DNA from: Acanthosoma haemorrhoidale
Lineage: Eukaryota; Arthropoda; Insecta; Hemiptera; Acanthosomatidae
DNA: 64,000 nt
NCBI GenBank assembly: GCA_930367205.1
Contig: OV884009.1
Location: forward strand, 104,429,189 to 104,493,188
Direction of reading: 5' to 3'
Positions 1 to 12,400 of the stretch are shown here, one piece after another. Every line of letters starts with the position of its first letter. The first letter of the stretch is position 1. The position numbers and the translations under genes were made by a program. The notes beneath the pieces are model-generated. The model was not told the origin of the DNA and did not search any database. It saw nothing but the letters and a program-made list of their open reading frames with translations.

Positions 1-294
1 AAGAGACGTCAGGTAAATTTTATATGAATGGTGCCCAAATAAAAAATAAACCACACTCTCCCTCACCTTGAAAAGCCTGAATAGGTGAAAAGTAATTTAC
101 TTATATATAATGAAAGTATATACTCAATTCCGTTGTAAATAAATTGAAAATAAAAAACCTTAAAAAATAGACAAGACATTATCAAGCAATATGAATCCAT
201 GAACAATAATACACCTGTATGTATACCTACATATGCCTCATGTTGGATAGTTAAACAATACAATATTAAAAATAATGACATGACACAAACTCAC

Positions 295-472
295 TAAAGG
301 TCGACACCAAAAAGGCAGAGGACAATGGTTCGATGGTAGGACTGAAGGTGGAGGCACAAAAGATGTGGGTTTCTTCTTCTTTCGTTTGGTCATGGCTGCT
401 GTGTATGGGTTCGTAAACCTGCAGTTGAACACACCTGGTATCCCTCCATGTCTGTGGGTATTTCCATAATAC
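295..472 (-). CDS. Probable C-terminal XKR exon
   Basis: Between a TTGTCTAG acceptor and a TTA/GTGAGT donor the frame reads YYGNTHRHGGIPGVFNCRF, then TNPYTAAMTKRKKKKPTSF and VPPPSVLPSNHCPLPFW. A basic KRKKKK run followed by a proline-rich stretch looks like a conserved cytoplasmic tail. It needs two bases from an unseen upstream exon. If the donor is not used, the frame stops at 238. Assignment to XKR rests on strand, order and recalled similarity; it could belong to another gene. Confidence 0.5.
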
Positions 473-3400
473 CTAGACAACATAACTAACCTTTTAATCA
501 CTGTTTAATTAATTACAATAAATTTAGTATAGTATTGGAGCATAATTAAGGAGATAGCATAATTTTTATATAACCATTGTGGGGCTAATAATTAGAATAA
601 AATTTCATTTAATGAGGCAGACTTATAATAACTTAAATGATGCACTATTTAGAAACATAATTTTGATGGTTTTTCTATGTATAGCCCGTTTGAGGCTCAG
701 CCTCAGGAAGGGCATAAAAAAAAAAAAAAAAAAAAAAAAAGGTTTTTCTATGTATAAAACATTAATAAAAGATGATAAATTTGACATACTAGGTAGATCT
801 TTCACTTTTGGAGTTTGGTTCATAATTGGAGGAAAGTTTTATAATATTAAATAATAATTTAATTAAGTTAGTCTTTGTTTTTGCTGATTGTAGATATTAT
901 TTCTTATTAATATTGGTGTTTGATTGTTTTGATAGATGTGCTTATAATATATGAGCCAGTGTAATAGATGGCTTTTTAAGTATTTTTAATTGTTAACTAT
1001 AGTAATCCCTTAACATTTGCAAGGGTTATGTTCCAGGAAAACCATGTTAATGCTAAATCTATCTTCCAGTGTAAATAGGGGGGGGGATTATGTTTTATAA
1101 TTGCCGACAAAGACAAAAACACATGAGATTTAATGTATGATACATATTATGATTTAAGGAATGTTTTTTTTTTATTATTTTTTATTCAAGTACATACATA
1201 ATTAAGATATCTATTGTAAGTTAAAATTAATTTTTCCATGTAGATGTTTAAAATGTGTTATTTGCGATTGTTTGACTAATTGTGACGTATTGGGTTTTAA
1301 AGTTTAACGTATGGGGTCGTCGCGGCCTCGATTTCCTTAATAAACTTTAAACAAGAAATAGGTTATTCACTTTTCAAAACCTCACTTATATTGTTATAAT
1401 TCTCATTAAATCAGTTGTGTCAGAAAAAGCCAGTTCCGGTTTATTATTTTGAAACTAAATGAATTTTTTAATAAATCTAATGTGATTTTTAATAATCTGC
1501 TGGTTATTAAAATAATAAATAAATGTACCGGTATCGAGTGCTGTGATGTTTGAGTGGAATTTGTGGTGGAGCCAATTCCTCTTTGACTGGGGAACTCAAT
1601 GCACCACAGGGTGGAGTACCTCCAACTACCTCAGTCGACTCCTCATTGCACTTAAATTCAAAACAACAATATCTTTAGTTAACCAAATTCATTACAATTG
1701 TCTAGTAATATAATGATAATAATAATTGTTTTTTTAATTTTTCCTTAATATTGTTTATAATAAACATAATGAAAAGGAAGAAATGAACTATTACAATAGT
1801 CTATAATGATATTAATAATGAAAACACAATAAAACTTGGATTAATAATAATAAAAACCAAAGCCCATTGCTAAAACATAGTGTTTTAAAAGACACCATAT
1901 AGCCAGCTATGTGACTCCATGAAAATCTTCTATAACAATTTTAATACCTCAAGTCTCCGAGCAGACATTAGACCCCTTACATTTACCATTATATGTCTTC
2001 TAGGTCAATAAATATTATGGTGGTAACTATTGTTCATAAAAGGTCTTTTTAGAATTATTAGGATTGCTTCATTTGATGCCATTTCTCCTGCTTTCTTAGA
2101 AACGGTTTAAAACCCTTCAATTTCTGAGGTGGTAGTTTCCATAGGCTCCTCAGAATTTGCACCGATTACCTCTGCTCCACCAGAGGAGATAAATGACTCA
2201 GACTAGAGGGGGGATGAACCCAGGGGGGTATATTTGATTTACTACGCGGACGAGGGGGTTCAATTATACCACTGATCTAACCATCCTTCACATATCTGAG
2301 GAATGGCATTATTACAAATCCATTTTAAATAACTAAAAGTTCCACCAAGATTGCCAGCAGCATTAGGAAATAATGAGCAGACTATTAATACCATGATCAC
2401 TTTTCTCTCTGACTTTACTCCACAATATTTGACATCATACGCAATTTATGTAATTACCTAATTTAGTTATATACAATAGAAAGACTAGAAAATATATAGA
2501 ACTGTAACACCTCATTTTATTATCTAGTTAAATATTATATGTTTAATCAGACCTACCTAAATCAGAGAAACCCACAGTGACCAATATGGGAGTACAACGA
2601 GAAAATCAAGCCTGTTTTTGTGGCAGTGGGGCCTTGGACGTCCTGGTATCGTCCCCCAGAGCCGTAGGGGCATCACTGTTCTCATAGAGCGTGTTAGCTC
2701 AGAGGAGCTGGGAGGATTAGGACTTTTCTATGTTTATGAAATATAGTAATTTATTGAGGTTAGGTGGGTTAGTTGGTTACAATGCATATCTTCCAATCGG
2801 ACCTAGAGTCCTACAAACACCGCTTGACCTGTGGCACAGGGGTGCCACCTGTGCTCTTGCTAGTTCCTGGGTCTTTGGTTCCGAGGTCTTCCTAGTGCTC
2901 TCTTGGGCTCACATTAGTGAACTGTATAAAATACTTTAAATACACGAAACAACAGTGTTGATGACCTAGTGGTTTTATGCCAAACCAACAACTACGTTCG
3001 CAGCCAGCAAATTAGGCAGGACTGAGAAATTGCGGCATTGCTAACTCTCTATAACCTAACCTAGCACGCCAATCAATGACGAAATAATCGGAATGCTTCA
3101 CCTGTCATTAATAATTCGTCGTAGTAAAATAAAGATTGCTCAAACCCTTTCTTTAATGCCTACACTATTCATAAATAAAACTTAATATAGAATGTGACTG
3201 AGTCTAATGGAGGAATTTGGCAACAAAGGAGGACCAGCATTGCCACATACTGGCAGTTAGAAGGCTAAACTCAGCCGGCCATCGATTGTTCGGGACTAAG
3301 TGCGGCAACTTAGCAAAAATGGCCACCTGCCTAATTTGGTGGCCACGACTAAAGGTTAATGATTTTTTTTAATTAAATTTAATATTTACTTTTTTTAATT

Positions 3401-6400
3401 AAATATTTTTTTAATGTAGGTTGTTGTGGAACATTTTCCATCCTCTCTTACTTTTAGCAGCCCTACTCATAGTTATTTTATATTCTGTAGTACAACAAAG
3501 AGATCTTCATTTATAAATATATTTTTACCTTTCATTTTTTTTCTTTTCGTAAAAAATGTCACACTTTTTCCACTCTGTTTACAACAACAAACAACCTAAG
3601 CATAAGTGGATGTGATTTTTCACTCTACCACACACCAATTCTAGTTATCAGCTCTACTACTTATTTGTTAATAGGAACAGTAGAGTTTAATTTATCATAC
3701 CAACAATATCTTATTATAAACTCCTTGGTTGGAAACTCCTTCATTAATAACATAAATTTAATTTGTATGTTTATTTTTCTTTGGAGAGAGTTAATATACT
3801 TATCTTAATACGTGTGTATCGTTGCATTTTTCCATGTTTTCCTTTTAAATGCTGCAGCAAACGATTACTCAAAAACAGCCATGTGAGAATTGCATTTAGT
3901 CTTTATATTTTATTTCTGATCTTAAGGTCTTTTTATAGATAAGCATATTTTTAATTTTTCTTTATCTATCACCTATATAAAATATGTCCTTAATATTTCC
4001 TCCATCAACACTCATTACTATTGGTTGGTTTAGATTTATTAAAATTGTTAATGGTGAAATACGCCTAAAAAATCTTTTGTTTTAAGCAAGAAATACATCT
4101 TCATGCCAGCAAATCTCTTACTCACTCGGAAGTTGATATCGCTGCAACATAATTTTAATATAACCACAGTCACAAAAAAAATGTTTTTCTTGATAAACCC
4201 TGTAAAATTCTCTCCAGTGCACATATAGCATGTTGTAATGCATATAATATTATTGAAATAAACATTAATCAGCTGTCAAAAATCCGAAGTCATTTGTGAG
4301 GAGGCTTGTGTTGGAGATTACTAATGTGGGGCTCTTTTTGCTTATTTCAAAACCAGTAATTATGGCTTTCAGTAACATAGAGATCTACTATACCAATTGA
4401 TCTACAAGTGACAATAAGTAGTGCTGAGATAGGCCCATTGAGAAGAGAATACTAGAGAGGCAACAATGGTAAGCAAATGGCCAGCTGAGTAATAGCCTCT
4501 TAAGTAACTAAGCTCATCTCTGCTTTACTGGAACCTCCTTCTCTGTCAAGGAATAGATGTGACTTTATTTTTGAAAAGTGGAAATTTGGAATGCTCTCTT
4601 ATTTGTTAGACAATTTGAGTGGTAGTAAATCTTTTTAAATACCTATAAAATTGTGATGTGATATATAAGACTGCTTGCCCCGGAAGGATTGAATGCCAAT
4701 CATTAGTTCAACAAATTAATGATTTAAACCAAATATTAATAAAATTTGTAATAACAAGGAAGAACATTTGAATATAACGTGAACATATCATTAGACAAAA
4801 CTTACATTTTCTGGAGTTGACATCCGTCCCCCAGCTTCATATTTCAACCTCCGAACATGGAAAAATCTGATAACAATGACACAACTTAACACTTCATGTT
4901 TCAATAATAAAATTGAATGATTAAGTAATAAAATAAACCAACCTATAATATAATGCCATAAAGAATAAGCCTAAGATATAAGAAAGTATTGCACCTAAAA
5001 ATGTAAAAAAGAAATTATACTTGATGAAAATTTCAATAACAAGCTGACAATTACATGACATAATTATATTTCTAACTCACCTAAAGGTACATAGGGTATG
5101 TCATTTGGTTTAACTGTCAGGTACCAAGAAATTAACAAGACCAGATTCTCTATGCCCATAACCACATAGAACATTACCTACAACAAAAATATTAATTTAG
5201 AATTGGAAAGCAAATATTACCTGAAAATTCTTTCATGGAACAGCTGTGAATTGTTTTCATTTCACTCATTGTTAAAGGTAATTTTATTTAACTAGAAGAA
5301 GAAATAAAATTACCAGTACAATACTGTCATACCTCACATATTGTACATTTATTATAATCCCAATTTGGACAGTTCATTTTTGGTACTTCGGATAGAAAGA
5401 TAAATTAAAAATTGTCAGCATGGTCAAGCCAGTTTTAGGTCAGTGGTATAGCCAGGAAGGGGTGAATATTGCATCAAAGGGTAGGGATTATAAAAGAATA
5501 AATAAATCTATAAATAAAAAAAAAATAATAAATCCATGGCATAATACCTCATAGAGGTTGGGCCAACTTGCTAAATTTGATAGGTTGCACTGGCAGTAGC
5601 AGGGTTGGTGCTGGGATTGTTACTGGGAAAACTGGGATTTTCTTAACTGAATTCGCTCTTTCTTCCTTTAATTCAACCACTCATATTATATTCATAAGAT
5701 CAAATGAACCCCAATCATACCAAGACAAGGGTCAAAGTCCCGATTTAGATGGACAAAACTTATACCAAAATAAATAAATTCTCTGGACAAGATAATCATT
5801 TGAGGATTTATGGACCTCGAAAAGAATAATGCACTCGGCTCAGGACCTTCTATAATCCCCGAGTGTTGTTTAGAAAACACTTTGAAATAGTGGTACGCAT
5901 TTGGTGAACTCTGCCCTCATTTTGAATAAGGTATCATCAGTCTGTCTTTATGTGTTACTGTCAACATCTCCCATTTATTATGGATTCATTTCTCCAAGCA
6001 CTTCTTCAGCAAATTGAGTCATTCTAGTAAGATCATGAACACAAAATTAATTAAATAATGATTTTTTTTTATTTAAGCCCAAATAAGTATATTTTTCTCA
6101 GCATCCAAGATAATACTAAGATCTCTTGTTTCTTTTTGTACTCAATGACATACGATTCCATGTCATTCAAGAAATTGTATGAGATTTTTTGGGCGACAAC
6201 ATAGTTGATGAATAACATGCTCCAAACAAAAGACAATGTGGCCTACTACAGTTTCGGATTGTCCACATCACATGCTTGGATCCATAATTTTGAGTGCCTT
6301 GGTGTCCTTGGACCTGATCTAGACAACCCAGAACCTAGATCGGACTCCCGGGGATGTCAGACTTTTGCAAAGCCATTTGCAATTTTTTATTTTCACCCTT

Positions 6401-9400
6401 AGCTTGCCATTTCTTTTCATTCAAGCCCAGTCTGTACGCTATGTGTAACAGTTACAATGCTTTCAATTTCTTCTGATCCAGTGAAATGTGGCCTTCAAGA
6501 AGCAAAATTACATGAATTATCATTAGTTGAAACTGACGATTGTTCACTTTCTGATTCAGAAAGGAAGAAATGTTCAGAAGGTCCTCGTAGATATTTTTTG
6601 TATCACATGCATGCTGTCATCTTGCTGAGTTTTTCTGGGTAAATTTTGTCTTCTCTTTTTGTTACTGTTTTCATTTTATTTTCATTAATTGTGCAAAGCC
6701 CTAAGTAGGTTGATACTAATTCAATTCCATATTTTTCTCTTGTTAATGAGTAAAACCATCACCAATAAATCATTTTGAATGTTATAAATGCTTTTTTATT
6801 TTTCTAATACTTACCATTAATAAATCATTGACATCTGTACTTAATTTGAGTTCCCAATCCATCTCATGTTAATTACACTTATAACAGTGTTGCCAGTTAA
6901 GAAAAAGAAAAACGATTGTGAATTGAGACCATGCATGGTAACTTAATTTGTAAGTGAAGTGAAACAACTGCATTGGAACAATGAAAAACACTTTGTCAAT
7001 AATTGTCAAAAAATATATTGGAACTGTTAATCTCAATATTATTTTATGTCTACTTTTTTATATCTAAATGATCTTATTAAATTTACTGAGCAAAAAAACC
7101 TAAAAATATGCCCCCATATGAGGTTTTTTTAGGTCACAATGGTAAAGGTTTTGTTCACCTAAATCGGTACTTTGACCCACTGTGCCGTCACCCCTACAAA
7201 CCCTCAAGGGAGTGGATCTCCATAGTTAGAAGCCAGTTGGTTTACCACTAACGGGGACAATAGATCTGGAAGTCCATTAGGACTTATATTACATATTTGT
7301 ATGCATATGTTATGGGTAATTCCATGCCAAATCAACCAGTCGGTCATCCTGACCATTCATGGTTCATTCTCTTCAGATTTTTCTGATGTAATCGATTTTG
7401 GAGAAAGTGGAAACAGGTAAGAGAATCATTAAGATTATGTGATTGCATCTTTTGAAAATTTCTTTCAGAAAATGGCATAGTCTATCAATAGCAGTAAAAT
7501 AACTATAAACATGAACATCTAAACAAAATGGTTTGACACAAACCTACAATCGTACCATTCTAGAAAAAACTCGATGTTTGCTGTACAATGCTCATTTAGT
7601 ATAAGAGTATTGGGTGGAGGCTGTAAGTAAAGCATCATATTTAGGTTTCCCACATCTGCCTTAGATGGCAATCCATCTTTTGAGGATTGGTCAGGACATA
7701 AGACAAAAGTTATAACCTTATATAAAAATAAATTTATGAAAGGTGGTGGTACATGTTCCAAAACAAATTTGGAAGACGGGACAGAAAGTCAGAATTCCAA
7801 GGAATATTTATACAGTAGTAGTAAAAAACAGTATAAATCTTTGTATTTGTAAGTATAACTAAAATTGATATGTGGATTTTAAAACTTGATGACTGTTTAT
7901 TGTGTTAACAAACCAAAATGAGAATTATAATACATTACTACTTGTGCAGTAATATAAAATTGTCTGCAATAACTCCAATTCAAACACCAACTCAATTTTT
8001 TTTTTAATTCAAAGACAACAATTGTCATTCCAACCAAACATGGTTGTGTGGCACATATATTTTAATCTTATCTTGTAGGGCTAGGCTAGGTGTGAGAAGT
8101 TAGAAATTGAAAAACCTTACTCAGTCCAAAAAATGTTGTTTTTTTTCAAAATTAATTACAAGAAAGCCTAATGAGATAAAATAATTATAGAAGTTTATTT
8201 GTCAAGTAACATAGCTTGTTTTTTTTGGGAAATTAGAATGATGTTGAGTTTTGATAATGAGTTTCTCACCGCTTTGAGTCGAGATGAATTGTCATCAAGG
8301 TTGGCATAAGCTATGAGGTGTAGAAAAGCAAGAGCAGCAGCCAACCAGGTAGCTCTGAGTGCACCACCTTTGGTCGACACAGTTGGAGGGTTAGCTGCAC
8401 TCACCCCAGGACATACTAACCACAAGAAAACAACTGCCCAATGAAGAACAACAACCAACAAAAGCCAGGGTCCATATGCTGATGCGTAGTATACCAAGCA
8501 TGTTGCACGTGAACTCACTGTTCCCAGTCTCCATAAAAACTGCAACAAAATAAATCAATAACTATCATCATATAATACTTGCCAGTAATTATTGCTACAC
8601 TGCTTTTCTGTCCCCATCCCAATCGCTTCAGATAACTCAACTTACCCAACTAACCTTAAACATGTTATAGGAATAAGAGGTTAAGATGAGACAGGGATTG
8701 AGGACAATCAGGTGAAAAGTTGGTAGTCAAAGGGTTAGATGGCACAATGGAGTGAGTGGTCTTCGACTCCTACTGGCAGTCACTGGTGGAATGAGGCATG
8801 GACTCATGACTCATTAGGTGCTCATGATTCCTTCAGTCCTACTCATGTGTCTAAAAACAACTTAATCGCCAGGCCAGTAGTTCAGTTAATATAGGACAAC
8901 CCAACTTCTATTTACTATAAAAAGCAAATTGAGTTTCATAAAATTTGTAATAATAGGACCTCTCTTGTGAACATTGAGAAAAATATGGTTTTTGTAACAG
9001 AAATTAAAAATGTGTGGAATTCACAGGTGCAGTAAAGTAAAAGTAGGATTTTGATTGAAACTTGGATGAAAAGTACAGAAGCATAACCTTATCGAATTTG
9101 GTTGTTTTGAATTTTTGGAAAGTACTTTTTTCTTATTTTTTTAAAACAAATATGTTGGTACGTGTCAAATTAAGGAAAATAAATTGTCTTTTTGCAACAC
9201 AATATATCAATTTTTATTCAACATAATATACAATGTCAATGTACTGACAATAAAATAAATATTCATCAATAAAAAAAAATGGTTTAATATCTTAGTTAAC
9301 AAAGGATTACACTGTGACCATTGGTTACCACCTATTTGTTTAGCTTGTTGTGAAAGAAAAATATGAAAAACATTACATTTATCATGTTTTTATAATCATA

Positions 9401-12400
9401 ACTCAGAAGCTATTTAAGATTTAACTTTCTGATATATCCCTCCTGATTAATAACACTGTTTACGAGGGAAAATTGGCGCTTTAAAATAATTGATTAAAAT
9501 GTTTAAGGAACATAGCTCCGAAAAAGATGCTGTGCTCTAGCGGAAAAAAACAGACTGCACATCTGGTAGCACATGCTATGTTTTAATCCTGTTCTGTCTT
9601 TGACTCTAATCAAGTGGAGTGCTATTGTTAAAAGACCAATGAGAATTATTTTTAGTGTAATGTAATTTTTCCGACGGTTGGTGATTGTAATTTTATTTAT
9701 ATTGGTGTCATTAATAGACCCTTTTTTCATCTATGCCTCCGATCAGTAGAGTGTTATTTATGTTTCGAGAGCCAAGAAGAATTTTTTGCAGATATGACCA
9801 GAGGTCATATTTTTCAGCCGAAACCTAGTACCTATTAGCTGGCCGAGGAATAGCACATTTTTATTTAAAATAGTGATTATTCCGATAATTTAAATTAATT
9901 GTACTTTCATTACATTTGAGTAAGTTTTCTGGGGTTTTTTATCCCTGGCTTGGAGTTTACATACATAGTTAGTTTTTGAATAATAATCCAAAGCCACAGT
10001 GAAACAATAAAAAGTTTGTATACTTCACTACATATTCAATATAAATATGAAGATAATATTAACAAAGTTGGAAAATCATGATTAATCTATCAGGACAGTT
10101 CGGCGTCAGCTTGAATTCGCATAGGAAAAATTCCCAACTTCAGTGAACCGTGATCATTAGTAGTCAGCACCTTTTGGACTACTTTGAGAATGGCAATGTA
10201 ATGGGTTGGCCAAAAAGTCCATTCGGTTTTTGTCGTCACAAAACTAAAAGCTGTCTAATATGTAGCTAACTTCAGTCCGTCCCTTGCGAGTGCGCTCTCG
10301 TCAGGTACTATACACTTCAAAACGTAATTTGCCGCAAAATTCCGACGAGACTGATTGTATTTTGTGTGTTTAGGATCATCCTGAAAATGGAAAACCAAAA
10401 CGAACATTATCGACACCTCATGCTTTTTAATTTAAAAAAAGGCAAGAAAGCAGTGGAAACTTGCAGGAAGAAATGTGCTGTATACCGAGAGGATGCTGTT
10501 ACAGAACGTGTGTGCCAGAAGTGGTTTTCAAGATTTCGATCGGGAAATTTTTCGGTTCAAGACGCACCTCGCTCTGGTTGGCCAACTGAGATTAACAGCA
10601 ACAAAGTGAAGGAATTAGTCGACACCAATCCCCGTTATAAAACTAGGGAGATCGCAGTTATCCTCAAAATATCCAAATCGAGTGTTGAAAACCATCTGCA
10701 TCAACTTGGCTACGTGAGCAGGCTCGATGTTTGGGTTCCCCATCAACTTAGTTAGGCTAACCTCGCCCAAAGGATTTCCATCTGCGATTCGTTGCGGAAA
10801 TGTGAAAAAAAAAAACGATCCTTTTTTGAAGAGAATGATGACAGGGGACGAAAAGTGGATAGTCTATAACAATGTGGAGCGCAAACGCTCATAGGGGAAA
10901 CGCGGCAAATTACCACAAACAATCCCCAAAGCAGGACTTCACCCAAAGAAGGTTATGCTCTCGATTTGGTGGGATTGGAGGGGTGTTGTCTTTTACGAAC
11001 TTCTTCCCACAAACAGGGGACTGGGTGACCAGCCGGACAAATTAAATGCAGCAATCGATCAGAAGCATCCAGAACTAGCCAACAGTAAGAGAATTGTCTT
11101 CCATTACGACAATGCCAGACCGCACACTTCTTTGCAGACGCGGCAGAAGTTACTGGAGCTTGGCTGGGAATTTTTGCCGCACCCTTCATATTCGCCCGAC
11201 CTTGCACCTTCAGATTTCCACCTGTTTTGGTCTCTTCATAATTCATTGAATGGACAGACCGTCAACTTTGAAGATGTAAAAATCCACTTGGAAAATGTTT
11301 TTGCCAGTAAAGACAGGAAATTCTTTGAGCATGGAATTATGAATCTGCCCATGAGATGGCAGAAGGTACTGGAACAAAACGGCAATTATATCATTGATTG
11401 AATAAATCCCTTTGTGTTTAAAAGTTGTATCTTATTTACGCTTAAAAAACCAAACGGACTTTTTGGCCAACTTGATAAGTTTGAAAAATATTAATTAAGT
11501 TTTGGTATTAATATTATAATATATTAATAAAATATTAATTAAGTACAATTTAGTTAATTTAAAATTTGGAGTAAACTATTTAATATAAGATGATTGTGGA
11601 AGGAATATATACATTATTGACAAACCTGGAAAATGACTCCAAGCCAAGTGAGCACAAGCTTATGAACATTATGCATCCTTACGTTCTTGCTGAAAGATGC
11701 CAACGCCCAACAAACACTGAACAGTGACAGACTTACTGAAACTATATTCAAGTCTGTGAAATCTTCATCAAATCTCTCGTTCATCAGAAGATGTAACTAA
11801 CAGACACAATTTTACAAGGTCAATCAATTGAAATAAACATTATTTATTAGCAGAGAGTGGATTTATATATAAATGCATAAATATACACGATTGTGTAATG
11901 AACCAGTAAAATTAATTTATGGAGTTTCTCCTACTTTCCTCATCCCCTTTCCCTTTGAAGCAAAGATGGTTGCAGTAGAAGATAATAAAGACGAGACTTT
12001 TGTCCTTCCCACAGCATGCATAGCTCTTTTAAGTCACAAAGTAATTAAATGGTTATCAAATAATAAATAATTGGAATTTTTAATAAAAATAACACAATTA
12101 TTAATGAAATATTACTAATATATAAGAGGAGACAAAATACAATATATACAATTTTGCACAAATTCATTACAACATGAAGTTTTCAGTCTTTTTAATATAG
12201 AATGTACATTATTGAGGGGTATTGGTAGGAATTCCCTCCTAAATATTTATTAGATCCTAGATTTTTTTCTTGATTTGTTTTTTATACATATTTTGCACTC
12301 ATCACAAATGGTTTTTATGTTATTGGTCATATTTTTGCTATTTAAAATGGTGTGATCTTATCCTGCATCTGTGTTTTTCCTATGTGACAATAGGTATTGT

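Larger units (their letters stand above)
473..4805. other. Inferred XKR intronic region, one exon probably unlocated
   Basis: AT-rich DNA without a long credible frame. It contains the tailed insertion at 668-756, a tRNA-like block near 2209-2286 and a GC-richer patch at about 2560-2940 that I could not identify. An XKR exon of length 3n+2 should lie here, but I could not place it with confidence. Confidence 0.4.
8540..11625. other. XKR intron carrying a mariner
   Basis: Apart from the mariner at 10201-11475, the interval is AT-rich without a supported feature. The mariner ends about 150 bp from the exon boundary at 11626. Confidence 0.5.

Noticed and set aside
1079..1087. G run near 1080, C runs near 14023, 35050 and 62920
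   Set aside because: Short homopolymers, likely to be length-variable or error-prone; no structure around them.
2730..2939. Plus-strand 69-codon frame in a GC-richer patch
   Set aside because: Its product is not recognised and the surrounding frame is broken; left unannotated.
5692..6200. Minus-strand text resembling a transposase (PiggyBac or hAT)
   Set aside because: Only scattered words with many stops; no motif of either family could be confirmed.
6457..6642. Serine- and aspartate-rich frame after a possible splice acceptor
   Set aside because: No recognised family, no matching donor or neighbouring exons on the plus strand; not called as a gene.
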